Assembly: GCA_910585625.1 (NCBI GenBank)
Contig: CAJUFQ010000006.1
Span: 58,701 to 122,700 of the forward strand
DNA length: 64,000 bases
Direction of reading: 5' to 3'
Origin: an uncultured Lachnospiraceae bacterium
GTDB taxonomy: Bacteria > Bacillota > Clostridia > Lachnospirales > Lachnospiraceae
Shown here: in pieces, positions 52,116-61,245 of the stretch
Layout of the letters: each line of letters opens with the position of its first letter
Numbering within the stretch: position 1 is the first letter of the stretch
Translations under genes and position numbers: made by a program
Notes under the pieces: model-generated
Databases searched by the model: none
What the model saw: only the letters and a program-made list of their open reading frames with translations
Told to the model about the DNA's origin: nothing

Positions 52116-52520
52116 TTATAAATTGTTGTAAAAATCATAGGGATTGTTATAAGACGGATCCGCCATATTTTCCATCAGCTCTTCGACATAGTTCAAATAG
52201 CCGTCAATGCCTCCGAACTGCACATAGAGTGTAAACAATCCATAAATCAGGAATAAGATGCCGAAGATGATGGCAATGACGCCAAGAATCAGCCCGGCCT
52301 TGCCGTAACCACTCGTAGTCATTTCGCCGCCTCGTGAGAGCAGTGCGAAGATAATTGCCAGAGAACCGAAGATAATTGGCGGATAGATGCAGCATCCCAG
52401 TACCAGCCCGGCGATTCCCATAGCCATGGAGGCGATTGCCATGCTCTGCGAACGCTTCTCTATGTATGAAGGATTGGGCGCCGGCGGGATATTGGGCGCA
52501 TTGTATTCATTGTAGTCCAT
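52116..52520 (-). CDS. DUF4190-type small membrane protein
   Basis: 134 aa. A Pro/Asn/Tyr-rich N-terminus, then two hydrophobic blocks (AIASMAMGIAGLVLGCCIYPPIIFGSLAIIFALL and GKAGLILGVIAIIFGILFLIYGLF) separated by RGGEMTTSGYG, the DUF4190 layout. Small inner-membrane protein of unknown role. Strong SD AAGGAGG and its own promoter. Confidence 0.85.
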   Translation of the reverse strand: MDYNEYNAPNIPPAPNPSYIEKRSQSMAIASMAMGIAGLVLGCCIYPPIIFGSLAIIFALLSRGGEMTTSGYGKAGLILGVIAIIFGILFLIYGLFTLYVQFGGIDGYLNYVEELMENMADPSYNNPYDFYNNL

Positions 52521-52547
52521 AGTAAATCCTCCTTTTCCTCTCGGTCT

Positions 52548-52576
52548 ATTGTAACATTTATGGCAGGAAAATTCAA
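52548..52576 (-). promoter_or_regulatory. Promoter of the DUF4190 gene
   Basis: Minus strand TTGAAT, 17-nt spacer, TACAAT; 5' leader about 20 nt. Confidence 0.65.
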
Positions 52577-52588
52577 ATTAATATATGA

Positions 52589-52617
52589 TTGCCGCGGGAA
52601 GGGCGGTGTGCTATAAT
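52589..52617 (+). promoter_or_regulatory. Promoter upstream of the 52-residue ORF and tex
   Basis: TTGCCG, 17-nt spacer, TATAAT (perfect -10). It is divergent from the DUF4190 promoter with only 12 bp between the two -35 boxes. Confidence 0.65.
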
Positions 52618-52674
52618 ATGCCCTGAGCAGGAAGGGCCTGAGGCTTCAGGCATATGGGAAAGGGTGGTGGGAAT

Positions 52675-52833
52675 ATGGTTGCAATGCCGGTAAAGGTTAT
52701 GTCAAACACTTTTATTGAGCATTCGCTGGTGATAAATAATTTTGTCACTGCCGTCGGAATTCAGTTAAAGAGTTCGTTGTGCCGTGTATTTGGTGACAGT
52801 GAATTTGCTGGGGTGTTCGACAGCGTAGATTGA
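52675..52833 (+). CDS. Candidate 52-residue small protein ahead of tex
   Basis: Starts MVAMPVKVMSNTFIEHSL; no recognised motif and no TM segment. GGTGG lies a few bases before the ATG, and a good promoter begins 58 bp upstream, so the region is transcribed. The stop is 64 bp before tex. It may be a real small protein, a leader ORF, or chance. Confidence 0.35.
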   Translation: MVAMPVKVMSNTFIEHSLVINNFVTAVGIQLKSSLCRVFGDSEFAGVFDSVD

Positions 52834-52897
52834 AAGGAACTGGGAGTTAGGGATACCTGCGCCCGGATAGATAGTAAGAAAAATAAGGAGCATTGTT

Positions 52898-55039
52898 ATG
52901 GATATTATCAAAAAATTAGCGGAGGAACTGAACATCAGGGTTCAGCAGGCACAGGCAGCAGTGGATCTGATTGACGAGGGAAATACAATCCCCTTCATTT
53001 CCAGGTACCGCAAAGAAGCGACAGGGGCGTTGAACGATGAGGTGCTGCGCAACCTCTTTGAACGTCTTACCTATCTGCGTAATCTGGAAGAGAAGAAGGA
53101 ACAGGTTCTGTCTTCCATCGAAGAGCAAGGCAAGCTGACAGAGGAGCTGAAACAGCAGATCCTGGCGGCGGAAACGCTGGTGGCCGTGGAGGATCTTTAC
53201 CGTCCTTACCGCCCGAAACGGCGTACCCGCGCGACGATTGCCAAGGAGAAAGGGCTGGAGCCATTGGCAAATATTATATTACTGCAGATGACGGACAAGC
53301 CCTTGGAGCAGGAGGCAGAAAATTTCCTCAATCCTGAAAAAGAAGTTAATACCGTGCAGGAGGCCATTGCGGGGGCCATGGATATTTTGGCAGAGGCAAT
53401 TTCCGATGAGGCGGATTACCGCAAATATATCCGTGATTTGACAATGCGTGTAGGCAAAATCGTTTCGGCGGCCAAAGACCCGGAAGCAGAGTCTGTCTAT
53501 GAGATGTACTATGAATTTGAGGAAGGGCTCAATAAGCTGGCAGGGCACCGTATTCTGGCATTAAACCGCGGGGAGGCAGAGAAGGTGCTGACCGTGAAGG
53601 TAGAGGCTCCTGCGGAACAGATTCTGCAGTATTTGGCGAAAAAAACGATTACGAGGGAGAATCCCCATACAACCGAGGTTCTGCATACGGTGATTGAGGA
53701 TAGCTATAAGCGTCTGATTGCCCCGGCGATTGAGCGTGAAATCCGTAATGAGCTGACGGAGCGCGCTGAAGACGGAGCGATAAAAGTATTTGGCAAGAAC
53801 CTGGAGCAGCTTCTGATGCAGCCGCCGATTGCCGGGAAGATTGTCTTGGGCTGGGATCCGGCATTCCGTACCGGGTGCAAGCTTGCAGTGGTGGATTCCA
53901 CGGGAAAGGTATTAGATACCACGGTCATTTATCCTACCGCCCCGCAGAATAAGGTAGAGCAGTCTAAGGCCGTCCTCAAGAAATTAATCCAGAAATACGA
54001 TATTTCCCTGATCTCTGTGGGAAATGGGACGGCTTCCCGGGAGTCGGAGATGATAATTGTAGATTTGTTAAAGGAAATCCCCAAGCCGGTACAATATGTG
54101 ATTGTAAATGAAGCGGGAGCTTCCGTTTATTCAGCGAGCAAGCTTGCCACAGAGGAATTCCCGAATTTTGACGTGGGGCAAAGGAGCGCGGCTTCCATTG
54201 CCAGGAGGCTGCAAGATCCCTTGGCGGAGTTGGTGAAAATCGACCCTAAATCCATTGGCGTGGGGCAGTACCAGCACGACATGAATCAGAAGAAACTGAG
54301 CGGTGCGTTAAATGGCGTGGTCGAAGACTGTGTGAATAAAGTAGGCGTGGATCTCAATACGGCGTCGGCGTCGCTGTTAGAGTACATATCCGGCATCAGT
54401 AAAGTGATTGCGAAGAATATCGTGGCGTACCGTGAGGAAAATGGGCGTTTCCTCACCCGCGCCCAACTTCTTAAGGTAGCCAAGCTGGGCCCGAAAGCCT
54501 ATGAGCAGTGCGCGGGATTCATGCGCATCAGCGATGGCAAGAACCCTTTAGACGGCACCAGCGTCCATCCAGAGAGCTACGAGGCGGCCAAAAAGCTGTT
54601 GGCAAAATTAGGGTTTGTACCTGAGGATATCCGTGGCGGTAAATTGTCCGGTATTTCCAGGAAGATTTCCGATTATCAGAAGCTTGCCTCGGAGCTTGAA
54701 GTCGGCGAGCTGACGCTAATGGATATCGTCAAGGAATTGGAAAAACCGGCGCGCGATCCTAGGGATGAGATGCCGAAGCCCATCCTGCGCACGGACGTGC
54801 TGGAGATGAAAGACCTGACCCCGGGCATGATATTAAAAGGCACGGTGCGCAATGTCATTGATTTTGGCGCATTCGTGGATATTGGCGTCCACCAGGACGG
54901 GCTGGTGCATATTTCCCAGATGACGGAACGCTACATCAAGCATCCCTTAGAGGCAGTCAGCGTGGGCGACGTCGTGGAGGTCAAAGTCATGAGCGTCGAT
55001 GAGAAAAAGAAGCGGATTCAGCTGACAATGAAGCTGTAG
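52898..55039 (+). CDS. tex: Tex-family RNA-binding protein
   Basis: 713 aa. N-terminal Tex helical domain (TIPFISRYRKEATGALND), a YqgF/RNase H-like domain (LGWDPAFRTGCKLAVVD; GNGTASRESE), HhH motifs (LLEYISGISKVIAKNIV, FLTRAQLLKVAKLGPKAYEQCAGF) and a C-terminal S1 domain (GMILKGTVRNVIDFGAFVDI). Tex proteins bind nucleic acid and affect transcription and stress survival. SD AAGGAG. Its leader contains the small ORF described above. Confidence 0.97.
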   Translation: MDIIKKLAEELNIRVQQAQAAVDLIDEGNTIPFISRYRKEATGALNDEVLRNLFERLTYLRNLEEKKEQVLSSIEEQGKLTEELKQQILAAETLVAVEDLYRPYRPKRRTRATIAKEKGLEPLANIILLQMTDKPLEQEAENFLNPEKEVNTVQEAIAGAMDILAEAISDEADYRKYIRDLTMRVGKIVSAAKDPEAESVYEMYYEFEEGLNKLAGHRILALNRGEAEKVLTVKVEAPAEQILQYLAKKTITRENPHTTEVLHTVIEDSYKRLIAPAIEREIRNELTERAEDGAIKVFGKNLEQLLMQPPIAGKIVLGWDPAFRTGCKLAVVDSTGKVLDTTVIYPTAPQNKVEQSKAVLKKLIQKYDISLISVGNGTASRESEMIIVDLLKEIPKPVQYVIVNEAGASVYSASKLATEEFPNFDVGQRSAASIARRLQDPLAELVKIDPKSIGVGQYQHDMNQKKLSGALNGVVEDCVNKVGVDLNTASASLLEYISGISKVIAKNIVAYREENGRFLTRAQLLKVAKLGPKAYEQCAGFMRISDGKNPLDGTSVHPESYEAAKKLLAKLGFVPEDIRGGKLSGISRKISDYQKLASELEVGELTLMDIVKELEKPARDPRDEMPKPILRTDVLEMKDLTPGMILKGTVRNVIDFGAFVDIGVHQDGLVHISQMTERYIKHPLEAVSVGDVVEVKVMSVDEKKKRIQLTMKL

Positions 55040-55070
55040 CGTAAGAAGGCGGCGGTTGGAAACGGACAGA

Positions 55071-56405
55071 TTATGCGGTTGCAAGCGGAAAGCTGATCTG
55101 AAACGTACATCCGCCGCCAGGCGTATCAGTCAGCGTAATCTTTCCTTTGTGCATATCCACAAGCTCCTTGGCAATGCTCAGTCCAAGGCCGTAGCGCTGC
55201 GTGTGCGTTCGTGACTTATCAGCCTGGTAAAAGCGGTCGAAAATAAAGGGCTTGTCTTCGGCTGGGATGCCCGGCCCATGATCTTTGACCGTAAAGGATA
55301 TGCACTTTGTCCCAGCAGCGTGGACGGCAAGGAAGCCTCCTGCATTTTTGCATTCCGTGCGGACAGTAAGGGTGATAGGCGAACCTGGCTGTCCATAATG
55401 AATCGCGTTATCAAGGAAAATACCCAGGATTTGTTCCAAACGGTTAATGTCTGCCGCAAATTCTGGATACACATCATCTGCAAGATCAAGCACAAGCTCC
55501 CGGCGATGCTGCCTGCAAAGCGGCTCAAATTTCTCATAGACAGACAGGGCGAAAGAAAAAATATCAACGGACGTTTTGGTGAGCGTCCAGGCGCCGCTGT
55601 CGATGGAGGACAGGAGCAATAAATCCTGTACCAAGCCTGACATCCGCATACATTCGGCATCGATTGCGGAAAGGTTTTTTTGCAGATGAGCTGCCAAGTC
55701 CGGGTCGTCTGCCGTTGTCTCCGCATTGGTGAGGATTACGGCGAGCGGGGCTTTCAGCTCATGAGAGGCAGCTGCAATAAAATTTTTCTGGCTCTGGATG
55801 GCAGATTCTGTCGGCTGCGTAGCCTTGTGGATCAGGAAATGGCTGATAGCTGTGACCGCAGCCAATATCATACACCAGATGGCAAGATAAAATCCCAGTT
55901 CTTCTTTCAGCCGTTCCATGATGGCTGTCTTAGGTTTGATAAGGTATACGGTGGCTTTTTGCGTATGGGAAACGGCCGTCTCACCATAGATTCCGCAATA
56001 AGGGATATCCTCATAGGAAAAGTAGAAAATTCCGCTCTGGTTGTAGCTGCTGCTGTCCTTGTAGTTGGTCGCTTCTTTGCCGATTTCCTCTTCAAAGGCG
56101 TTTACGATACCGAGAAACTGCGGAGTGTCATCCGAAGCTGTCTGGTACAAAACATTTCCGTATTCATCAAAACAGAAGAATAGGAAGGGGTAGTCCTGTT
56201 CGTACAAGTGAAAGACAGGGCTTACATTCCCTATATTTTCCAGGTTGAGCAGGAGGTTGGAAGCAGCGCGTTGGAACATATCGTTTTCTGCGCTGCGCGA
56301 GGAGGCGAGAATGTTATGGAGCATTAAGCCCAGGACGGCTGTAAACAGCAGCATCACAGAGCTTGTAAACAGGAAACATAATCTTTTGCGCAATACGTTA
56401 ATCAT
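55071..56405 (-). CDS. Sensor histidine kinase
   Basis: 444 aa. TM1 (about 11-33), a ~140-residue extracellular sensor without a known domain, TM2 (about 171-192), then HisKA (AAASHELKAPLAVIL, phospho-His about 214) and HATPase_c with N box (GIFLDNAIHYG), G1 (DHGPGIP), F box (FIFDRFYQADKSRT) and G2 (YGLGLSIAKEL). A clear HAMP domain is missing. SD GGAGG. Second gene after the response regulator, 39 bp apart. With a large extracellular loop and an adjacent ABC operon, an envelope or antimicrobial signal is plausible. Confidence 0.95.
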   Translation of the reverse strand: MINVLRKRLCFLFTSSVMLLFTAVLGLMLHNILASSRSAENDMFQRAASNLLLNLENIGNVSPVFHLYEQDYPFLFFCFDEYGNVLYQTASDDTPQFLGIVNAFEEEIGKEATNYKDSSSYNQSGIFYFSYEDIPYCGIYGETAVSHTQKATVYLIKPKTAIMERLKEELGFYLAIWCMILAAVTAISHFLIHKATQPTESAIQSQKNFIAAASHELKAPLAVILTNAETTADDPDLAAHLQKNLSAIDAECMRMSGLVQDLLLLSSIDSGAWTLTKTSVDIFSFALSVYEKFEPLCRQHRRELVLDLADDVYPEFAADINRLEQILGIFLDNAIHYGQPGSPITLTVRTECKNAGGFLAVHAAGTKCISFTVKDHGPGIPAEDKPFIFDRFYQADKSRTHTQRYGLGLSIAKELVDMHKGKITLTDTPGGGCTFQISFPLATA

Positions 56406-56444
56406 AGTCTGCCTCCATCCATGCAGTAAATTATAACCAGCAGT

Positions 56445-57128
56445 TCAATCAGGAATTTCCAGCAGATACCCGCTGCCATAGACAGAGCGGATTACGGTGC
56501 GGCTGCCCAACGATTTCAGCCGTTTGCGCAGGAAATAGATGTAATTATCTACATTGCCAATCTCTATATCCGCGCTGGAATCCCATGCCTGCTGCAGGAG
56601 CTGTTCCCTTGAAAAAATAGTTTCGGGCGTCTTAAAAAAGACACAGAGCAAATGCATTTCTTTGGGCGTGAGGCTAATCTGCCTGTCCTGGCATTTTAAT
56701 TCATGCCTGCCCAAATCCAATATTAAGTCCCCGAATGCCAGGGGGACGTCAGCCTTTGTCTGCGGCGGGCGTCTGGTTAAGGCGCGTATCCGAGCAGATA
56801 ACTCTTTTATGTGAAACGGCTTTACCAGATAATCGTCTGCTCCATTATCCAACCCTTCAATTTTATCATCCAGCCCAGACATCCCGGTAATGATAATCAC
56901 AGGGATTTGTATCTGCTTTTGGCGCATGGCCTTTAAAATTGTCAGCCCATCAATGACCGGCAGCATCCGGTCGATGATAGCAAGTTCATAGCCGTTATCT
57001 TGATTGATGGCAAATATCAGCCCATCTTCCCCACTGGTGCAGGCGTCGACAATATGCGCTTCCTTTGTGAGCTGGTTCTTTATGGTGTCACATAAGATGG
57101 CATCGTCTTCTATCAATAATATTTTCAT
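56445..57128 (-). CDS. OmpR-family response regulator
   Basis: 227 aa. Receiver domain with acidic pocket IEDD, phospho-Asp in LAIIDRMLPV (about residue 53) and the conserved Lys in DDYLVKPF; C-terminal winged helix (LTPKEMHLL, SREQLLQQAW, NVDNYIYFLRKRL, VYGSGYLLEI). SD GGAGA. Its promoter and that of the divergent lipoprotein-ABC operon both contain AAGATTTYTAGA in the -35 position, so it likely activates itself and the operon. Confidence 0.96.
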   Translation of the reverse strand: MKILLIEDDAILCDTIKNQLTKEAHIVDACTSGEDGLIFAINQDNGYELAIIDRMLPVIDGLTILKAMRQKQIQIPVIIITGMSGLDDKIEGLDNGADDYLVKPFHIKELSARIRALTRRPPQTKADVPLAFGDLILDLGRHELKCQDRQISLTPKEMHLLCVFFKTPETIFSREQLLQQAWDSSADIEIGNVDNYIYFLRKRLKSLGSRTVIRSVYGSGYLLEIPD

Positions 57129-57160
57129 ATTACTTTCTCCAAGTTTTCATTTTTGGTTTT

Positions 57161-57189
57161 AGTATACCAGGAAAATCTCTAAAAATCTT
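57161..57189 (-). promoter_or_regulatory. Response-regulator promoter with putative operator
   Basis: Minus strand TATACT (-10) with AAGATTTTTAGA at 57178-57189 in place of a -35 box (AAGATT, 17-nt spacing). The lack of a -35 consensus suggests an activator-dependent promoter. Confidence 0.5.
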
Positions 57190-57222
57190 CTAAGAAAAAG
57201 AAAATTTTTTCTGTGGATTTCC

Positions 57223-57252
57223 AAGATTTCTAGAAACCTTTTTTTGTAAGAT
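57223..57252 (+). promoter_or_regulatory. Lipoprotein-ABC operon promoter with the same putative operator
   Basis: AAGATTTCTAGA (57223-57234) is followed, with 18-nt spacing from AAGATT, by TAAGAT. It differs by one base from the motif in the divergent promoter. The poor -10 and absent -35 suggest activation is needed. Confidence 0.45.
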
Positions 57253-57307
57253 AAAGGTGCAGCGCAGACAGCGAGGCACGAAACAAAAAGAAATGAGGTG
57301 TGAAAGC

Positions 57308-57892
57308 ATGAAAACAAAGAACTGGAAAAAGCAGATGACGTTGACGGGGCTCGTAATATCCATGGTAATGCTGGCGGCCTGCCAGCCGGAAGCCGCAAAA
57401 GGGACAGGAGTTCCTGGCGCAGCCGATTATGAAACTGTTCCAGACAGTATCGGAAAAGGAGGATTGCCAGACAGCGCAGGAAAAGGAGGATTGCCGGAAA
57501 GCGCAGGAAAAGAAGAAGTTCCAGGAAGTGCGGATGCCCCGCAGGGAAGCGGCACGTTTTACGATGGGGCTGATTTGGAAGGAAGCGTTGTCAGATTTAC
57601 GGACACAGGCTGCTTTATTTCTCCTGCTAAGTCAGAGTGTATAGGCGAGGGGGAGATACTGGAGGAGGCGGCTTCCGGTTCCGAGGACTTGTCCCAATTA
57701 GTGGAGATTATGTATGGGGATAAGTGCCAATTCCAGATTATAACCCTTGACGCGGCAGCGCAGAAAGAAGTGTCAAGAGAAGAAGCGGCTAAGGAAGATA
57801 TAAAAAAAGCAACGGAAATTTTAGTGTTTGGAAGCAGCCGGGAGGAAGGTTGCTGGACAGCAGAAAAGGTTGCAATCATGAGATGGCAGTAG
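57308..57892 (+). CDS. Lipoprotein of an ABC operon
   Basis: 194 aa. Signal peptide II with lipobox VMLAAC; three 9-residue repeats (SAGKGGLPD type) form a tether; the C-terminal ~95 residues (YDGADLEGSVVRFTDTG...) are a small globular domain of unknown family. SD GAGGTG 8 nt upstream. It starts the operon with the two permeases and the ATPase (stop to next ATG 10 bp), so it is probably an accessory or sensor subunit of that exporter. Confidence 0.85.
   Translation: MKTKNWKKQMTLTGLVISMVMLAACQPEAAKGTGVPGAADYETVPDSIGKGGLPDSAGKGGLPESAGKEEVPGSADAPQGSGTFYDGADLEGSVVRFTDTGCFISPAKSECIGEGEILEEAASGSEDLSQLVEIMYGDKCQFQIITLDAAAQKEVSREEAAKEDIKKATEILVFGSSREEGCWTAEKVAIMRWQ
57443..57523 (+). repeat. 27-bp in-frame tandem repeat, three copies
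   Basis: Encodes DSIGKGGLP, DSAGKGGLP, ESAGKEEVP in the lipoprotein linker; the first two copies are the closest. Confidence 0.85.
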
Positions 57893-57902
57893 GAGGGAAC
57901 AT

Positions 57903-59105
57903 ATGGCTTGGACAAGAAGGGCATTCTGTTATATCAAACGTAAAAAGATGAAAACGCTTCTGCTGTTCTTGATTTTTTTCGTTTCCGTCTTTGCTATCTT
58001 GGGTGCATGGGCTGTCTTACGTGCGTCTGCCCAGGTCGGCAGGAGCATAAAAGAAAACAGCAATTCTAAGGTCACGTTGGAAAGCATGGATCAGGAACAT
58101 ATGCTGGACGCCGCAGATGCGGAAATGGCATCGTCTTTGGAAAATACCGTGCGCATCAACCGGGTTTCCCGGACAGAGGCTTACGCAAATGGCTTTTGGC
58201 CTGTGGAGGGGAATGAAGAAGGAGAACCAGGCAGGGTCATCATCCATGGGTATGACGATATGGAACATGACAGCCCTTTTGAGGAACAGATTTGCCGCTT
58301 AGTAGAGGGGAGGATGGCGGACGGCAAAGAGGAAATTGTCATAAACCGTATCCTGGCAGAACGCGGGCAGATTAAGATTGGGGATATGCTTTCCTTTCAG
58401 GGTGAGCAAGGACAGAATGCGTCGGCAGCTGTGGTAGGGTTTTACCTGACCGGGAATGAAAGCAGCCAGACGGATGCAGTACTCACGGAAAACCGCATCG
58501 AAAACCAAATCTATGCGGATGCCAGCCTTGTCCGGGAGCTTTGGGGGAAGGAACGGTACAAGAAAATTTCCGTCTATCTCGCAGATCCGGATCTGTTGGA
58601 ACAGACAGAGGAGGAAATGGAACGGCTGTTTGGAAATAAGGCAGAAGTAGGGAGGTTGGACACTGTCTATCAGAAATTAAGATATAGCATACAGCAGACA
58701 GCGCGGGTAACAAAATTAATTCTTGTGCTGATAGGACTGACGTCTGTATTCATCACAGGGAGTCTGCTGGGCTTGTGGATGCGGAACCGCAAGAAAGAGA
58801 TTGCTGTGTATTTCAGCATGGGGATAGAACGGAAAAACGTCTTCGCGCAGATGTGCCTGGAGTGTGTCCTGCTCTACACCGGGGCAGCAGCGGTAGCGGA
58901 AGCTGCGGGGTTGTGCATATTCCCAGCCTGGATTAGCAGGATGGACGCATTCAGGGACGTCAAGGCGCAATCATTTTGTCCTGACGCAAGCATATTGCCT
59001 GTGTGGGGAATCGGCACAGTGTTGCTGGCGGCGCTGGTGGGCCTGGCGGCAGCGCCATATTTCAGGAAACAGTTAAAAGATATCTTATCGGAAATGGAGG
59101 GATAG
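57903..59105 (+). CDS. FtsX/MacB-type ABC permease, first subunit
   Basis: 400 aa. TM1 near 16-40, a large extracellular domain (about 45-265), then three TM helices (about 272-296, 318-345, 358-382), the MacB/FtsX order. The cytoplasmic loop between TM2 and TM3 has RNRKKEIAVYFSMGI, a typical coupling segment. Mechanotransmission exporters of this type move lipids or peptides or act in antibiotic resistance. SD AGGAGG. The next permease starts 2 bp after the stop. Confidence 0.93.
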   Translation: MAWTRRAFCYIKRKKMKTLLLFLIFFVSVFAILGAWAVLRASAQVGRSIKENSNSKVTLESMDQEHMLDAADAEMASSLENTVRINRVSRTEAYANGFWPVEGNEEGEPGRVIIHGYDDMEHDSPFEEQICRLVEGRMADGKEEIVINRILAERGQIKIGDMLSFQGEQGQNASAAVVGFYLTGNESSQTDAVLTENRIENQIYADASLVRELWGKERYKKISVYLADPDLLEQTEEEMERLFGNKAEVGRLDTVYQKLRYSIQQTARVTKLILVLIGLTSVFITGSLLGLWMRNRKKEIAVYFSMGIERKNVFAQMCLECVLLYTGAAAVAEAAGLCIFPAWISRMDAFRDVKAQSFCPDASILPVWGIGTVLLAALVGLAAAPYFRKQLKDILSEMEG

Positions 59106-59107
59106 CG

Positions 59108-60559
59108 GTGAATATATTACAGTTAAGCGTTCGCTGCCTTTATCGGAAATGGGTCAGGAGCCTGCTTTTATTTTTCATTGTATTTGTGGCGGCAATCTTC
59201 ATTTATGCCGGTTGGGCGTGCCAGTCAGCCAGCATACAGATACAGAACAGCAGCCGTCAGTCGGTGGGCGCGAGTTTCCGCCTGGAGGCAAATGAATCCT
59301 ACCGCCACAAGCAGATTGACGTCCTTGCGGCAGAGCTGGACAAAAAGGTGGGGAAAAATATGCCGGGCGGTTTGGGAGGCTATTTCAGAAAACAGCTTGC
59401 AAGCGGCGAATGGATGACGTGGACGGACAATTCCTTCGAGACGCTAAAGCTTTCAGATATTGAAAAAATTGCAGAGACCGAAGGAATCCGCGCATACAAC
59501 ATAACGACGACCAACACAGTGGTCAATCCTGTTAATTTTACGCGGATAGAAGATAAGGACAGAGACCAGACGTCCGACCAGAAAGGCGTTTCCCTGCGCG
59601 GCTGCCGGGATATGGCGTATGATTTTGACGTGCAGCAGGGCAATATCGTGGTGAGAGAAGGACGGATGGTGGCTGCCGGTGACGAAAACGTGTGCGTCGT
59701 ATCGCGGGAGCTTGCAACACAAAACCAGCTGCAGATAGGCAGCGTGTTAGAATTCAACGACTGGAAAGAGAGGGAGGCTTCTGCCGTATACGCAGCGGAA
59801 GTAATTGGCATCTATGATTCCATACAGAAAATAACGCAGATTATGGATGGCGACAGCTACCGGGCGGAAAATATTATCTTTACGGATTTGTCCTTCCCAG
59901 AGAAAGCAGAAGGATGTGAAAATAACCCGTTGTACCGGACAGCGACTTTTTGGGTGGAAGATGTGGATGATTATGAAGCGGCCGGGGAGGCAATCAGAAA
60001 AGCAGACATTGACTGGCAACAGTACGACCTTCTGGACAATAGCGGAATGAGCGATACGATGGCGGAAAATTTCAGCGGTTTAAAGAGCATGAGCATCATG
60101 CTTCTGTGCCTTGTGCTGGCCTCATCCATTTTCATTCTTTTATTTGTATTCCTGTTTTGGATAAAAAACAGAGTTTGTGAAATCGGAATTCTCCTGTCTG
60201 TCGGCAAAAGGAAGTCAGATATTATGCTCCAGATGCTGGCAGAAGGGCTGATTGTCGGCGCAGCGGCTTTCCTGCTGGCGACCTGTGCCGCTCCTTATGT
60301 GGCGGGCATGACAGCGGATTATCTTGTGGGCAGCCAGACGGAGCTGGACAGGGAGAAGGAGGAGGCAAATAAGGGCATGGTAAGCGTGTCGGAGGATGTC
60401 GGGGAAGAGATGGTGGTCGGAGTATCTGTGCGCATACAAGGAGATGTCATCGCCTTGGCGTGCATCTCTGTGATGGGGGTTATTGCCGTGTCAGCAGGAC
60501 TGTCAAGCTTCTGTGTTGTGGCACAGAAACCGAAGGATATATTGACAAAGATGAGTTAA
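59108..60559 (+). CDS. FtsX/MacB-type ABC permease, second subunit
   Basis: 483 aa from a GTG start (SD GGAGGG about 6 nt upstream). TM1 about 16-40, extracellular domain to about 330, then three C-terminal TM helices (SIMLLCLVLASSIFILLFVFLF, LIVGAAAFLLATCAAPYVAG, and VIALACISVMGVIAVSAGLSSF); coupling loop KNRVCEIGILLSVGKRKSDI. Paired with the first permease as a heterodimer around the ATPase that follows 14 bp later. Confidence 0.93.
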   Translation: MNILQLSVRCLYRKWVRSLLLFFIVFVAAIFIYAGWACQSASIQIQNSSRQSVGASFRLEANESYRHKQIDVLAAELDKKVGKNMPGGLGGYFRKQLASGEWMTWTDNSFETLKLSDIEKIAETEGIRAYNITTTNTVVNPVNFTRIEDKDRDQTSDQKGVSLRGCRDMAYDFDVQQGNIVVREGRMVAAGDENVCVVSRELATQNQLQIGSVLEFNDWKEREASAVYAAEVIGIYDSIQKITQIMDGDSYRAENIIFTDLSFPEKAEGCENNPLYRTATFWVEDVDDYEAAGEAIRKADIDWQQYDLLDNSGMSDTMAENFSGLKSMSIMLLCLVLASSIFILLFVFLFWIKNRVCEIGILLSVGKRKSDIMLQMLAEGLIVGAAAFLLATCAAPYVAGMTADYLVGSQTELDREKEEANKGMVSVSEDVGEEMVVGVSVRIQGDVIALACISVMGVIAVSAGLSSFCVVAQKPKDILTKMS

Positions 60560-60573
60560 AGGAGATGGATGCG

Positions 60574-61203
60574 ATGTTGGAAGTAAAGGATGTATCTTAT
60601 TATTATAAATCCCAGAAAGATAAGCTGGTGTTAGATTCCATTGACTGCCGGTTTGAAAAAGGGAAGATGTATGCCATCTTAGGCACAAGCGGCTCAGGGA
60701 AAACTACCCTGCTGTCGCTGCTTGCCGGGCTGGATGCGCCAGTGAAAGGAACAATCTGCGTGCAGGGGGAGGATATCGGGAAAAAAGGACTTTGTTATCA
60801 CAGGAAACATAATATCTCGCTGGTATTCCAGAACTATAACCTTATCGATTACCTTACGCCGACAGAAAATGTCCTGCTTGGAGGGAAGGTGGACGCACAG
60901 TCGTTATTGGCCCAGATGGGAATAGGAGCGGATGCTAGTACGCGCAGCGTCATGCAGCTTTCCGGCGGGCAGCAGCAGCGGGTAGCCATTGCCAGGGCGA
61001 TAGCCAGCAAAGCTCCTATCCTTCTGGCAGATGAGCCGACCGGGAACCTTGATGAAAAGACTGCCTGGGAGATTACGGAATTATTTAAGCTGCTCGCCCA
61101 TGAGCAGGAAAAATGCGTGATTGTGGTGACGCATAGCAAGGATCTGGCAGAGGAAGCCGACGCAGTCCTGCAAATCAAAGATGGGAAGATAGAAGGGAGA
61201 TGA
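60574..61203 (+). CDS. ABC transporter ATP-binding protein
   Basis: 209 aa. Walker A GTSGSGKTTLL, Q-loop VFQNYNLIDYL, signature LSGGQQQRVAIARA, Walker B ILLADEPTGNLDE, H-loop VVTHS; the MacB/LolD-like subgroup. Powers the two permeases. SD AAGGAG is 9 nt before the chosen ATG; an ATG 9 bp earlier touches the SD and is unlikely. Confidence 0.96.
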   Translation: MLEVKDVSYYYKSQKDKLVLDSIDCRFEKGKMYAILGTSGSGKTTLLSLLAGLDAPVKGTICVQGEDIGKKGLCYHRKHNISLVFQNYNLIDYLTPTENVLLGGKVDAQSLLAQMGIGADASTRSVMQLSGGQQQRVAIARAIASKAPILLADEPTGNLDEKTAWEITELFKLLAHEQEKCVIVVTHSKDLAEEADAVLQIKDGKIEGR

Positions 61204-61245
61204 TGGAAATTCTGTACTTCATGCGGTGAGAAATATTTGATATCA

